A stretch of DNA of 64,000 nt, taken from the NCBI RefSeq assembly GCF_016839145.1, contig NZ_CP069303.1, positions 1,550,001-1,614,000 on the forward strand, read 5' to 3'. Both the position numbers and the translations under genes were made by a program. Below are positions 1-8,352 of the stretch, one piece after another (position 1 is the first letter of the stretch; each line of letters starts with the position of its first letter). The notes below the pieces were generated by a model. The model saw nothing but the letters and a program-made list of their open reading frames with translations. It was not told the DNA's origin and ran no database searches. This DNA comes from Shinella sp. PSBB067 (lineage in GTDB: Bacteria > Pseudomonadota > Alphaproteobacteria > Rhizobiales > Rhizobiaceae).

Positions 1-426
1 GGCGAGCGCCCAGGGATCGAGCACGATGCCGACGGCCTGGGTGCTGGCCAGCTCCTTGCCCGATTCGACCTCGATGATGCGCGCGTCCTCCGCCTTCAGC
101 GCAAAGCCGCTGAAACCGGCAAGGCGCACGACCGTATGGTCGACGGAGGCCCGGTAGCGCGGCCCCAGCGCCTGGTTGAGCGCGGCGACGGCGCGGGCGT
201 TCAGCGTGCTGTCGAACACCCCGGCCTCGACGAGGCCGACCGCCACGGCGCCGAGGAACAGCACAAGGGCGACGGCGGCAGCGGCGATGCGGCAGAGAAT
301 GCCGGTGCGGCTCGCCGAGACCGCATGCAGGAGGATCGGGTCATGCGCCTGCGCGGACGGCAGTTCGTGCAGCGGAACGATGTCCTGCTTGCGGAACACG
401 ACTTTCTCGCCGCGGATCTCTCCCAT
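1..426 (-). CDS. AsmA/DUF3971-like (YhdP-type) protein, N-terminal part
   Basis: An open frame runs from ATG at 426 on the minus strand to the window edge without a stop, so only the first 142 residues are visible. A basic, cytosolic-looking N-terminus of about 40 residues is followed by one hydrophobic segment (about residues 42-64). A periplasmic-looking stretch then follows with the pattern LNQALGPRYRASVDHTVVRL and a DARIIEVES segment. That arrangement, and the position divergent to a bcp gene, fit the large DUF3971/AsmA-like proteins of rhizobia. These are related to YhdP, which is implicated in lipid transport to, or homeostasis of, the outer membrane. The family call rests on the N-terminus alone, because the diagnostic C-terminal part lies outside the window. 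Confidence 0.55.
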   Translation of the reverse strand, partial: MGEIRGEKVVFRKQDIVPLHELPSAQAHDPILLHAVSASRTGILCRIAAAAVALVLFLGAVAVGLVEAGVFDSTLNARAVAALNQALGPRYRASVDHTVVRLAGFSGFALKAEDARIIEVESGKELASTQAVGIVLDPWALA

Positions 427-574
427 CTCGCGTCTTTTTCCTCTGCCCCTTGCGCCGCGTTATCCCACGCAATTGCCGCGCATCGCCCGCTCGACGCTGG
501 ACGATTCTGCCTGTCACTATATATCGGGAAGCCGTGTCCCTGACTCAAAAAGCCGGCCAAAGAAAGGAAATCCC

Positions 575-1042
575 ATGGCAGAACTGGTTCCTGGTGCCGA
601 AGCGCCCGATTTCACCCTCCCGCGCGACGGAGGCGGCACCATTTCGCTCTCGCAGTTCCGCGGGCGGCCCGTCGTCCTCTTCTTCTATCCGAAGGACGAC
701 ACGGAGGGCTGCACCATGGAAGCCAAGGATTTCACAGCCGCCAGACCCGATTTCGATGCAGCCGGCGTCGCGCTCATCGGCCTGTCGCCCGACCCGGTCA
801 AGAAGCACGACAAGTTCGTCCAGAAGCATGATCTCGCCGTCCCGCTCGCCTCCGACGAGGCGCTCACGACGCTGGAAGCCTATGGCGTATGGAAGGAAAA
901 GAGCATGTACGGCCGCACCTATATGGGCGTCGAGCGGACGACCGTGCTCGTCGACGCGGCGGGCAGGATTGCCGAAATCTGGCCGAAGGTGAAGGTCAAA
1001 GGCCATGTCGAGGCTGTTCTCGAAGCCGCGAAGAAGCTTTAG
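575..1042 (+). CDS. bcp: Thiol peroxidase of the Bcp/PrxQ family, 1-Cys form
   Basis: A 155-residue cytosolic peroxiredoxin that reduces H2O2 and organic hydroperoxides. The AhpC/TSA fold is clear: APDFTLP at residues 10-16, VVLFFYPKDDTEGCT at 33-47 with peroxidatic Cys46, and the late GVERTTVLVD strand. E. coli Bcp has a second (resolving) Cys five residues on. Here that position is not Cys, and Cys46 is the only cysteine in the protein, so it should work as a 1-Cys enzyme needing an external thiol. The ATG at 575 was chosen because AAAGGAA lies just upstream and the family starts here; a frame open back to 176 is non-coding extension. It is divergent from the DUF3971-like gene and followed after 22 bp by the ferritin-like gene. 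Confidence 0.93.
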   Translation: MAELVPGAEAPDFTLPRDGGGTISLSQFRGRPVVLFFYPKDDTEGCTMEAKDFTAARPDFDAAGVALIGLSPDPVKKHDKFVQKHDLAVPLASDEALTTLEAYGVWKEKSMYGRTYMGVERTTVLVDAAGRIAEIWPKVKVKGHVEAVLEAAKKL

Positions 1043-1064
1043 ATTTCAACAGCAAGGCATTGGA

Positions 1065-1891
1065 ATGACGGAACTTCCCCATATCGAAAGCCTGCGCGGC
1101 GGCACGACGGCGGCAATCGCCGCCGCCGACCTCGACCTGAAGACCGCGCTGGCGCAGGAGACGGCCCGGCGCTGGTTCGCCCGCACGCTTTCGATGCGCT
1201 CGCCCCGCGATCCGGCGCTGCCGGCCCGGCCCGGGCGACCGCAAAAGCCGGAGCTCATTCCGCCGAAACACATGGAAAAGCGCTCGCTGCATACGCAGAA
1301 GGGCCGCATCGCCTCCTCCACGCGCTCGCCCATATCGAGCTCAACGCCATCGACCTCGCGCTCGACATCGTCGCCCGCTTCACGACCGAGCGCGTACCGC
1401 ATTCCTTCTTCGACGGGTGGATGCAGGTGGCGTTCGAGGAAGCCAGGCACTTCCGCCTCATCCGCGATCGCCTGCGCGATCTCGGTGCGGAATACGGCGA
1501 CCTGCCGGCGCATGACGGGCTCTGGCAGGCCGCGCACGATACCCGCAACGACCTGACGGCCCGGCTTGCGGTCGTGCCGCTCATCCTCGAGGCACGCGGC
1601 CTCGACGTGACGCCGACGCTGCAGGCGAAGATGCGCGAGACGGGCGATCATGCGAGCGCCGACATCCTCGATATCATCTACAACGACGAGAAGGGCCATG
1701 TGGCGGTGGGCGCCAAGTGGTTCCGCTTCCTGTGCGCCCGCGAGAAGAAGGACCCGTCCGCAACCTTCAGGGAACTGGTGCGCACCAACTTCCGCTCGCC
1801 GCTGAAGCCGCCCTTCAACGACATCGCGCGCGCCGAAGCCGGGCTGACGCCGTCCTTCTACCGCTCGCTGGTTTCCGTGAGCCAGAGCTGA
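1065..1891 (+). pseudogene. DUF455 ferritin-like protein, frameshifted
   Basis: The first part (from ATG 1065) reads as a DUF455 N-terminus with PARPGRPQKPELIPPKHM. It continues sensibly to the codons for GRI at about 1302-1310 and then turns into Ser/Pro/Thr-rich nonsense. The family sequence resumes in the frame one base back: LLHALAHIELNAIDLALD, then EEARHFRLIRDRL, DLPAHDGLWQAA, EARGLDVTP and DEKGHVAVGAKWF, to the stop at 1891. The Glu/His residues of these helices are the expected diiron ligands of the ferritin-like fold. Restoring one base at 1311-1313 (GCC-CTC-CTC instead of GCCTCCTC) joins both parts into a full-length protein of about 275 residues. This is either a genuine single-base deletion or a sequencing error. 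The function of DUF455 proteins is not established. Confidence 0.8.
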
Positions 1892-1989
1892 TATTCGGGC
1901 GGAAAACCCGCCCGCCGAAAGGCTTTGTTAACCCTAACAATGTGTAATTGCTCCCATACGAGACCACAGAATCGGTCGGGGAGTCTTAA

Positions 1990-3270
1990 GTGGCGGAGCG
2001 TCCTGAAAACCGCATCTTCGGAAAGCGCGCGCAGCAGCATGTCGTGATCCTGGCGAGCGGCGACAAGATCCGCCACATGACCATTCGTCCCTGGATGGCC
2101 GCCGTCACGTTCTGTTTTGCCGGCATGTTCACGGTCGGCTACCTCGCCGCCACTTCCTACCTCGTGCTGCGCGACGACCTGATCGGCGCCACCATGGCGC
2201 GTCAGGCCCGCATGCAGCACGATTACGAGGACCGCATCTCCGCCCTTCGCGCCCAGGTCGACCGCGTCACCAGCCGCCAGCTTCTCGACCAGCAGGTGGT
2301 GGAGGAGAAGGTGGAGAAGCTGATGCAGCAGCAGCTCGCCCTTTCCGAGCGCCACGGCAAGCTGGATGCGCTGCTCAACCGCGCGGAAGACAGCGGCATC
2401 GAAGGCGCCGACGGCGTGCCCCTGCCCGGCGAAAAGCCTGTCGTGGACGGCCGGCGTGCCGATGCGGCCGGCGCGATCGACGCCGTCATGGGCATCGCAC
2501 CGCGCAAGACGACCGGGCTTGCCTATGCCTCGACCGGCGAATCGGTCGCCGACCGCGCCGACCGGCTGTTCTCCAAGGTCACCCTCTCGCTGAAGGACCT
2601 CGAGCACGAGCAGCTCGACCGCATCCAGTCGCTGACCGCCGGCGCCTCGGAAACGGCGGATGCGATCCAGACCATCCTGCGCCGCACCGGTTTCGAGGTC
2701 GCCGAGAACGCACCGCCCGAAAACGATTCGGACAGCGCGATCGGCGGTCCGTTCGTGGAGCCGATGAGCGCCACGAATGCCTTCGAGGAATCGATCAACG
2801 ACCTCGATTTCGCGCTGGAGCGCCTCGACAGTGCGCGCCGGACGGCGCGCAAGCTGCCCTTCGGCAATCCCCTGCCCGGCAGCAGCATCACGAGCCGCTT
2901 CGGCAACCGCACCGATCCGTTCCTCGGCCGTCTCGCGCTGCATGCGGGCATCGATTTCCGCGCGAGTTCCGGAACGCAGATCCGCTCCACGGGCGCCGGC
3001 ACGGTGCTGGTCGCGGGCCGCACCGGCGGCTATGGCAACATGGTTGAGATCGACCACGGCGGCGGCGTGACGACGCGCTACGCCCACCTCTCGCAGGTGC
3101 TCGTCAAGCCCGGCGACCATGTGGAGATCAACGATCCGGTCGGCCTTTCCGGCACGACGGGCCGCTCCACCGGCCCGCACCTGCACTACGAAGTGCGCCG
3201 GAACGGCAAGGCGATCGACCCCATGCGCTTCCTCACCGCCGGCATGAAGCTGACGACCTACATGGATTGA
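1990..3270 (+). CDS. M23 (LytM-type) murein endopeptidase
   Basis: A 426-residue membrane-anchored cell-wall hydrolase. A short cytosolic N-terminus leads to one transmembrane helix (about residues 35-58). A long periplasmic linker with coiled-coil character (residues 70-130, LDQQVVEEKVEKLMQQQ) and a C-terminal peptidase M23 domain (about residues 290-410) follow. The zinc site is intact: H318-x3-D322 (HAGID) and the HxH motif H397-L-H399. M23 enzymes of this build cut peptidoglycan cross-bridges or act as divisome-linked regulators. The start is GTG at 1990, preceded by GGGGAG at about seven bases. It follows the broken ferritin-like gene by about 100 bp and probably has its own promoter. 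Confidence 0.9.
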   Translation: MAERPENRIFGKRAQQHVVILASGDKIRHMTIRPWMAAVTFCFAGMFTVGYLAATSYLVLRDDLIGATMARQARMQHDYEDRISALRAQVDRVTSRQLLDQQVVEEKVEKLMQQQLALSERHGKLDALLNRAEDSGIEGADGVPLPGEKPVVDGRRADAAGAIDAVMGIAPRKTTGLAYASTGESVADRADRLFSKVTLSLKDLEHEQLDRIQSLTAGASETADAIQTILRRTGFEVAENAPPENDSDSAIGGPFVEPMSATNAFEESINDLDFALERLDSARRTARKLPFGNPLPGSSITSRFGNRTDPFLGRLALHAGIDFRASSGTQIRSTGAGTVLVAGRTGGYGNMVEIDHGGGVTTRYAHLSQVLVKPGDHVEINDPVGLSGTTGRSTGPHLHYEVRRNGKAIDPMRFLTAGMKLTTYMD

Positions 3271-3358
3271 CGCAACGCAAGGACGATGCCCCCGGTGCGG
3301 CAAATTTGCCCGCCAGGCGCTTCAAATCGTTTGCCGTTTTACCAAATTCGCTGATTTC

Positions 3359-3386
3359 CTTGACTTTCCGGCACTTTCGGCATATG
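3359..3386 (+). promoter_or_regulatory. Predicted sigma-70-type promoter of rhlE
   Basis: CTTGAC at 3359-3364 and CATATG at 3381-3386 are 16 bp apart, close to the rhizobial housekeeping consensus CTTGAC-N17-CTATAT. Transcription would begin near 3393, leaving a leader of about 70 nt before the TTG at 3464. A possible GTG start at 3386 falls on the -10 element itself, which argues against that earlier start. Confidence 0.5.
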
Positions 3387-3463
3387 TGCGCTGCATCCTG
3401 GCGGCGATCTGGCCGTTGCAACCCATTGCGTTCGCAAGAACCGGAACGGAAACTGTTTCCCCT

Positions 3464-4963
3464 TTGACCACTTTTGCTGATCTTGGCCTGAGCCCGAAAG
3501 TCCTGTCCGCCGTCACCGATGCGGGATACACGATCCCGACTCCCATCCAGGCTGGCGCCATCCCGTCGGCGCTCGCCCGGCGCGACATCCTCGGCATCGC
3601 CCAGACGGGCACCGGCAAGACCGCCTCCTTCGTGCTGCCGATGCTGACGCTGCTCGAAAAGGGCCGTGCCCGCGCCCGCATGCCGCGCACGCTGATCCTC
3701 GAGCCGACGCGGGAACTGGCCGCGCAGGTCGCGGAGAACTTCGAGAAATACGGCAAGAACCACAAGCTCAACGTGGCGCTGCTCATCGGCGGCGTTTCCT
3801 TCGACGAACAGGACCGCAAGCTGGAGCGCGGCGCCGACGTCTTGATCTGCACCCCCGGCCGCCTGCTCGACCACACCGAGCGCGGCAAGCTGCTGATGAC
3901 CGGCGTGGAAATCCTCGTCATCGACGAAGCCGACCGCATGCTCGACATGGGCTTCATTCCCGACATCGAGCGCATCGCCAAGCTCATCCCCTTCACGCGC
4001 CAGACGCTCTTCTTCTCGGCCACCATGCCGCCGGAAATCCAGAAGCTGGCCGACCGCTTCCTGCAGAACCCGGAGCGGATCGAGGTGGCACCGCCCTCCT
4101 CCACCGCCAAGACCGTGACGCAGCGCTTCGTCGCCACGCACGGCAAGGACTACGAGAAGCGCGCGACGCTGCGCGACCTCATCCGCGCGCAGGACGACCT
4201 GAAGAACGCCATCATCTTCTGCAACCGCAAGGTCGACGTCGCCGATCTCTTCCGCTCGCTCGACCGCCACGGCTTCTCCGTCGGCGCGCTGCATGGCGAC
4301 ATGGACCAGCGGGCCCGCACGACGATGCTGGCCAACTTCAAGGAAAACAAGCTGACGCTCCTCGTGGCATCCGACGTCGCCGCCCGCGGGCTCGACATCC
4401 CGGACGTGAGCCACGTCTTCAACTTCGACGTCCCGATCCATGCCGAAGACTATGTCCACCGCATCGGCCGTACCGGCCGTGCCGGCCGCTCGGGCGCCGC
4501 CTTCACCCTGGTATCCAAGCGCGACGGAAAATTCGTCGATGCCATCGAGAAGCTGATCGATATGAAGATCGAATGGCTGAACGGCGGTATCGAGGACCTG
4601 CCGCAGCAGGCCGAGAGCGAAGAGCGCGAACGCCCGCGCGGCGGCCGCGATCGCGGCGGTCGTGACCGCGACCGCGATCGTTCCCGCGGCCGCAAGAGCG
4701 AGACCCGTGCGCCAGAACCCCGCATCGAGACCAGCGAGACCGAAGAGAAGGTGGAAGCCGTGAAAGCTGAACGCAAGGCGGAAGGGCGGCCGCAGACTCC
4801 CGCTCGCAATTCGCGCGCCGCAAACCATGCCGCGCCGCGTCCGGCCAACGACGACAGCCGCGACCGTCGCAACCGCTACCGCCGCGACGACGATGACGGC
4901 CCGACGCCGCTCGGCTTCGGCGACGAGGTCCCGGCCTTCATGCTGATCGCCGGCAAGGCCTGA
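3464..4963 (+). CDS. rhlE: DEAD-box ATP-dependent RNA helicase, RhlE type
   Basis: A 499-residue RNA helicase for structured RNA (ribosome assembly, mRNA turnover, cold adaptation in relatives). All motifs are present in order: Q motif (FADLGLSPKV...TPIQ), motif I AQTGTGKT, Ia PTRELA, Ib TPGR, II DEAD, III SAT, IV IIFCNRK, V SDVAARGLDIP and VI HRIGRTGRAG. The C-terminal 130 residues are basic and disordered, with Arg/Gly/Asp-rich repeats (RGGRDRGGRDRDRDRSRG) typical of RhlE tails. The start is placed at TTG 3464, which gives the usual MTTFADLGLSP N-terminus; a GTG at 3386 is in frame but overlaps the predicted promoter. The Nudix gene follows after 9 bp and is probably co-transcribed. Confidence 0.9.
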   Translation: MTTFADLGLSPKVLSAVTDAGYTIPTPIQAGAIPSALARRDILGIAQTGTGKTASFVLPMLTLLEKGRARARMPRTLILEPTRELAAQVAENFEKYGKNHKLNVALLIGGVSFDEQDRKLERGADVLICTPGRLLDHTERGKLLMTGVEILVIDEADRMLDMGFIPDIERIAKLIPFTRQTLFFSATMPPEIQKLADRFLQNPERIEVAPPSSTAKTVTQRFVATHGKDYEKRATLRDLIRAQDDLKNAIIFCNRKVDVADLFRSLDRHGFSVGALHGDMDQRARTTMLANFKENKLTLLVASDVAARGLDIPDVSHVFNFDVPIHAEDYVHRIGRTGRAGRSGAAFTLVSKRDGKFVDAIEKLIDMKIEWLNGGIEDLPQQAESEERERPRGGRDRGGRDRDRDRSRGRKSETRAPEPRIETSETEEKVEAVKAERKAEGRPQTPARNSRAANHAAPRPANDDSRDRRNRYRRDDDDGPTPLGFGDEVPAFMLIAGKA

Positions 4964-4972
4964 TCCGCATCC

Positions 4973-5410
4973 GTGTCCATTCCCGGCATCGACGTGCCAG
5001 GCCTCGGTTGCGGCCTGGCCATTTTGCGTGAGGGCAGGCTTCTGCTCTATCGGCGCCTGCGCGCGCCGGAAGCCGGCTCCTGGAACATCGTCGGCGGCAA
5101 GGTCGACCATATGGAGCGCGCCGCCCACTCCGCCCGCCGTGAGGCGGAGGAAGAATCGGGCCTTGCCATCGGCGCCGTCGATCTTCTATGCGTTTCCGAA
5201 CAGATCATCGAGGAGGAGCGCCAGCATTGGCTCTCGCTCATCTACGTGACCGAGGATTTCACCGGCGAACCGCGCGTGATGGAGCCGGAAAAGCTGCCGG
5301 AATTCGGCTGGTTCCCGCTCGATGCCCTGCCCTCGCCGCTCTCGCGATTCGCCGCCGATGCCGTGCGTGCCCTCGGCGCGCGTCACTTGGCCCGCAACGC
5401 CGCCTCGTAA
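4973..5410 (+). CDS. Nudix hydrolase
   Basis: A 145-residue Nudix-fold pyrophosphohydrolase. The Nudix box is complete: G42-x5-E48-x7-R56-E57-x2-E60-E61-x-G63, giving the Mg-binding helix. The N-terminus (VPGLGCGLAILREGRLLLYRR) and the late FGWFPLDALP match ADP-ribose/NADH-pyrophosphatase-like or MutT-like members, but no substrate can be assigned from the sequence. It starts at GTG 4973, nine bases after the rhlE stop. Its last 28 bp overlap the 3' end of the convergent TfoX-domain gene. Confidence 0.88.
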   Translation: MSIPGIDVPGLGCGLAILREGRLLLYRRLRAPEAGSWNIVGGKVDHMERAAHSARREAEEESGLAIGAVDLLCVSEQIIEEERQHWLSLIYVTEDFTGEPRVMEPEKLPEFGWFPLDALPSPLSRFAADAVRALGARHLARNAAS

Positions 5411-5700
5411 GCCCGCCGCACCCAGACGCCCATCTCGTCCGGATCGTCGAAGGCCTCGTCCGGGATCGACCAGTAGGGCATCTTCACCGGCTTCCCGTTC
5501 CGGCCTTCATAGCACCATTGCCGGCTGCCGGCGGCTTCGAAAGCCGGTCCGCTTTGCGCGTCGGCCTTCAAGAGGATCTCGCCGTGCAGTTCGAGCGCCA
5601 GGATGCGGCCCTGGTGATAGATGCCCTTGCCGCCGAACATGCGCCTGATCGTGACCGGCCCCAGCGCCTGAAACATCTCCTCGATCGCGTCCCGATCCAT
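5383..5700 (-). CDS. TfoX N-terminal domain protein
   Basis: A 105-residue protein consisting only of the TfoX_N domain: RRMFGGKGIYHQGRILALEL near the start, then KMPYWSIPDEAFDD and a C-terminal helix. In gamma-proteobacteria TfoX activates competence genes, but stand-alone TfoX_N proteins of alphaproteobacteria have no known role. ATG 5700 is two bases past the stop of the MoeA/MocA-like gene, so it looks like the last cistron of the minus-strand maturation operon. Its tail overlaps the convergent Nudix gene by 28 bp. Confidence 0.85.
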   Translation of the reverse strand: MDRDAIEEMFQALGPVTIRRMFGGKGIYHQGRILALELHGEILLKADAQSGPAFEAAGSRQWCYEGRNGKPVKMPYWSIPDEAFDDPDEMGVWVRRAYEAALRAK

Positions 5701-5702
5701 GT

Positions 5703-7313
5703 CTACCCCCTCAGCACGCCGCCGGCGGCAACGACCGCCTCCGGCGTATCCACGTCAATATGCGCCGCATCGCCGATCTCCACGTCCACCACGTCAAGTC
5801 CGGCGCTCTCGACGATATGCCGTGCGCCGACATCGCCTTCGAGCTGGAGGACGGCCGGAAACGTGGAGCGCGGCAGCACGACGGGATTGCCCCGCTTGCC
5901 GCCCGAGACCGCGCGCACGATGGCATGCCCGCCGGCCGCGACAAAGGCATCGAGTAGGCGGCGCATGTCCGCCGCGGTGACATGGGGCATGTCCGCCAGC
6001 ATCACCATGACCCCGTCGCAGCCCGGCCCGAGCGCCGAGATACCGGCCCGCAGCGAGGTCGACATGCCCTGCGCATGATCGGGATTGCGCACCACCTCCA
6101 AGCCGAGCCCGGCAAGCTCCGCCTCGACCTCCCCGGCGCGGTGCCCGGTCACAACGAGGACCCGCGCGGGCCTTGCCGCCAGCGCCGCCTCCGTCGAGCG
6201 GCGGACGAGCGCCTTGCCGTCGAAGGCGGCGAGCAGCTTGTGGCTGCCCTGCATGCGGCTGGCGCGGCCGGCCGCCAGGACCAGCACCGCGACGGAGAGC
6301 GCCCGCTCCGGCATACGCATGTCGCGCGGCTGCGGCCGGCCCGGAATTTCTGCAAGAAGCCCGCCGACGCCCATGCCGGTGATCTCCCGCGCCCCCGGCC
6401 TCTCCCCGGCGAAGATGCGGGCGAGAACCCAGTCGAATCCGTTTTCCTTCGGGCTGCGCGCGCAGCCCGGCGCACCGAGCACCGGCACCGTTCCGAATCG
6501 CCCCAGCACCAGCAGGTTGCCCGGGTCCACCGGCATGCCGACATGCTCGACCACGCCGCCGGCCGCGCGGATCGCGGCGGGGATCACGTCGTTCGTATCG
6601 GTCACGGCCGAAGCGCCGAAGACGACGACAAGGTCGTTCTCTTCGGCGGAGCGCCGGACGGCATCGGCGACGGCGTCCGCCCGGTGCGGCACGCGCATCT
6701 CGCCCGACAGCCGGCTGCCGGATGCCGACAGGCGCTGTTCGAGGAGCCGCCGCGTCTTGTCCATGACGGAAACCTTGAGGGTCGGCAGAACAGTGGCGAC
6801 GAGGCCGACGCGATGGGCCGTGAAGGGCTTCACCTCCAGCGCCCGGCTCGACGCCAGGACGGCGGCGGCGGCGCGGGCGAGAGCGGCGGGAACGGCGAGC
6901 GGAATGATCTTGATCGTTGCCACCATGTCGCCCGCCGTCACGCCGGCATGATCCGGAAGCGTGGCGATGGTGATGGCGGGATCCACCCGGTTGAAGCGAT
7001 CGATCGCCGCGCGGTCGGCGACGAAGAGACCGCTTTCCCGCGCATGCAGGTTGATGCGGCCCGTGACCGGCGGCGTGAAGGCAAGGTGATCCGGCGCGAT
7101 GGCCGCTGCAATCAGCGCGGCCGCCTCGTCCTCGCCGACATCGCCCGCCTCCAGGCGCACGGCGACGACGGTCGCCACACCGGCGACAACGAGCGCCGCC
7201 CGGTCCTCTTCCGTCAGGACGCGCCCCTTGTGCAGCGAGAGGCCTTCGGCGCGCACGCCATGCGCCAGCCGCGCCCCGACCGCCTCGCCGACGGGTATCT
7301 CCCCGAAGATCAT
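5703..7313 (-). CDS. Molybdopterin-binding (MoeA-like) / MocA-type nucleotidyltransferase fusion
   Basis: A 536-residue two-domain protein. Residues 1 to about 340 are a MoeA/MoCF-like molybdopterin-binding region (VTGRINLH..., then VVFGASAVTDTNDVIPAAI). Residues 345-530 are an NTP_transf_3 domain with the MobA/MocA signature LAAGRASRMQGSHKLL, ADMPHV and GNPVVLP. MocA-type enzymes attach CMP to molybdopterin to give the MCD cofactor used by xanthine-oxidase/CO-dehydrogenase-family enzymes. The fusion therefore suggests cofactor delivery and nucleotide loading in one chain. It overlaps the preceding XdhC C-domain gene by 4 bp (ATGA), so translation is probably coupled. Assignment to MCD rather than MGD is an inference from the XdhC/CoxE neighbours. 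Confidence 0.85.
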   Translation of the reverse strand: MIFGEIPVGEAVGARLAHGVRAEGLSLHKGRVLTEEDRAALVVAGVATVVAVRLEAGDVGEDEAAALIAAAIAPDHLAFTPPVTGRINLHARESGLFVADRAAIDRFNRVDPAITIATLPDHAGVTAGDMVATIKIIPLAVPAALARAAAAVLASSRALEVKPFTAHRVGLVATVLPTLKVSVMDKTRRLLEQRLSASGSRLSGEMRVPHRADAVADAVRRSAEENDLVVVFGASAVTDTNDVIPAAIRAAGGVVEHVGMPVDPGNLLVLGRFGTVPVLGAPGCARSPKENGFDWVLARIFAGERPGAREITGMGVGGLLAEIPGRPQPRDMRMPERALSVAVLVLAAGRASRMQGSHKLLAAFDGKALVRRSTEAALAARPARVLVVTGHRAGEVEAELAGLGLEVVRNPDHAQGMSTSLRAGISALGPGCDGVMVMLADMPHVTAADMRRLLDAFVAAGGHAIVRAVSGGKRGNPVVLPRSTFPAVLQLEGDVGARHIVESAGLDVVDVEIGDAAHIDVDTPEAVVAAGGVLRG

Positions 7314-8008
7314 GGCCCGGCCCCGTGCAGGGGGCGGCGGCGCAGATGCTGGATGATGTCGGCCAGGATCGCGGCGGCGATCTCCGCCGGGTTCGCGGCA
7401 CCGATGTCCAGGCCGATGGGGGCGGAGATGGCGGCGATCTCCGCCTCGCCATGCCTCAGCGCCTTCAGCCGCTCGATGCGCTTTGCATGGGTCTTCCGGC
7501 TGCCGAGCGCGCCGACATAGAAACAGCCGGCGGAAAGGGCCTGCGACAGCGGCAGATCGTCGATCTTCGGATCGTGCGTGACCGCGGCAAGCGCCGTATA
7601 GGCATCGAGCGGGCGGGGCTTCAGCGCATCCTCCGGCCAGTCCGCCACGAGGTCGATGCCGGAAAAGCGCTCCGGTGTGGCGAAGGCCGTGCGCGGATCG
7701 ATGATCACGACGTCGAAGCCGGCGATCGTCGCCATCCGCGCCAGCGCCTGGCTGATATGGACCGCACCGATCACGACGATGCGGGCGGGCGGCAGGTGCA
7801 CGTTGAGGAAGAACGTCCGCTCCTCCGCCTCCACGACCCCGGACCTGCCGGAGCGGAAGGCGGCAGCGATGGCCGCGCCGAGCGGCCCGGCGACGAGGTC
7901 GCCCTCGCGGATCACCCGGTCGCGCCCGTCGCCGAGATCCGTCAGGTGGATCACGGCACGGCGGGCGGCGCGCTCCCGGTTCAGCTTACGCAGCAGATAG
8001 GGATCCAT
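7310..8008 (-). CDS. XdhC family protein, C-terminal Rossmann domain (CoxI/CoxF-like)
   Basis: A 232-residue protein carrying the XdhC C-terminal NAD-type Rossmann domain: RIVVIGAVHISQAL, VVIIDPRTAFAT, then AVTHDPKIDDLPL and GCFYVGALGSRKTHAKRIERL. XdhC-like chaperones bind molybdenum cofactor, assist its sulfuration and insert it into xanthine-dehydrogenase-family enzymes. In this operon the usual single XdhC chain is split into two genes. ATG 8008 was chosen over an upstream start at 8050 because it sits in a TGATG overlap with the preceding XdhC N-domain gene. The downstream cistron overlaps by 4 bp. Confidence 0.9.
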   Translation of the reverse strand: MDPYLLRKLNRERAARRAVIHLTDLGDGRDRVIREGDLVAGPLGAAIAAAFRSGRSGVVEAEERTFFLNVHLPPARIVVIGAVHISQALARMATIAGFDVVIIDPRTAFATPERFSGIDLVADWPEDALKPRPLDAYTALAAVTHDPKIDDLPLSQALSAGCFYVGALGSRKTHAKRIERLKALRHGEAEIAAISAPIGLDIGAANPAEIAAAILADIIQHLRRRPLHGAGP

Positions 8009-8334
8009 CAGCCCACGCGCTCCACATAGACGCGGATGCGCCCGCCGCACGAAAGGCCGACGCGCCAGGCGGTCTCGTCGGCGACGCCGAATTCCAGCAT
8101 GCGCGGCTCGCCGTCGCCGATCACCTCCATCGCCTCGCCGATGACGGCGCCCTCCACGCAGCCGCCGGAGACGGAGCCGTGGAAATTGCCCTCGCCATCG
8201 ATGACCAGATGGCTGCCGACCGGTCGCGGCGCCGAGCCCCAGGTCTCGACCACCGTGGCGAGCGCCACCATGCGGCCGTCATCCATCCAGCGCTCCGCGA
8301 CCGTCAAAGGGTCCAGCACGTCGTTCGTTTCCAT
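8008..8334 (-). CDS. XdhC/CoxI N-terminal domain protein
   Basis: A 108-residue protein equal to the N-terminal XdhC_CoxI domain: VALATVVETWGSAPRPVGSH, GSVSGGCVEGAVI and the closing GLSCGGRIRVYVE. The SGGCVEG and CGG motifs carry the conserved cysteines of the family. It is the partner of the separate C-terminal domain encoded immediately downstream (shared base in TGATG). The split arrangement resembles cox gene clusters of CO-oxidising bacteria, where these domains are separate genes. It follows coxE by 18 bp. Confidence 0.9.
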   Translation of the reverse strand: METNDVLDPLTVAERWMDDGRMVALATVVETWGSAPRPVGSHLVIDGEGNFHGSVSGGCVEGAVIGEAMEVIGDGEPRMLEFGVADETAWRVGLSCGGRIRVYVERVG

Positions 8335-8352
8335 CGCCTCCTCCTCGTTCCC

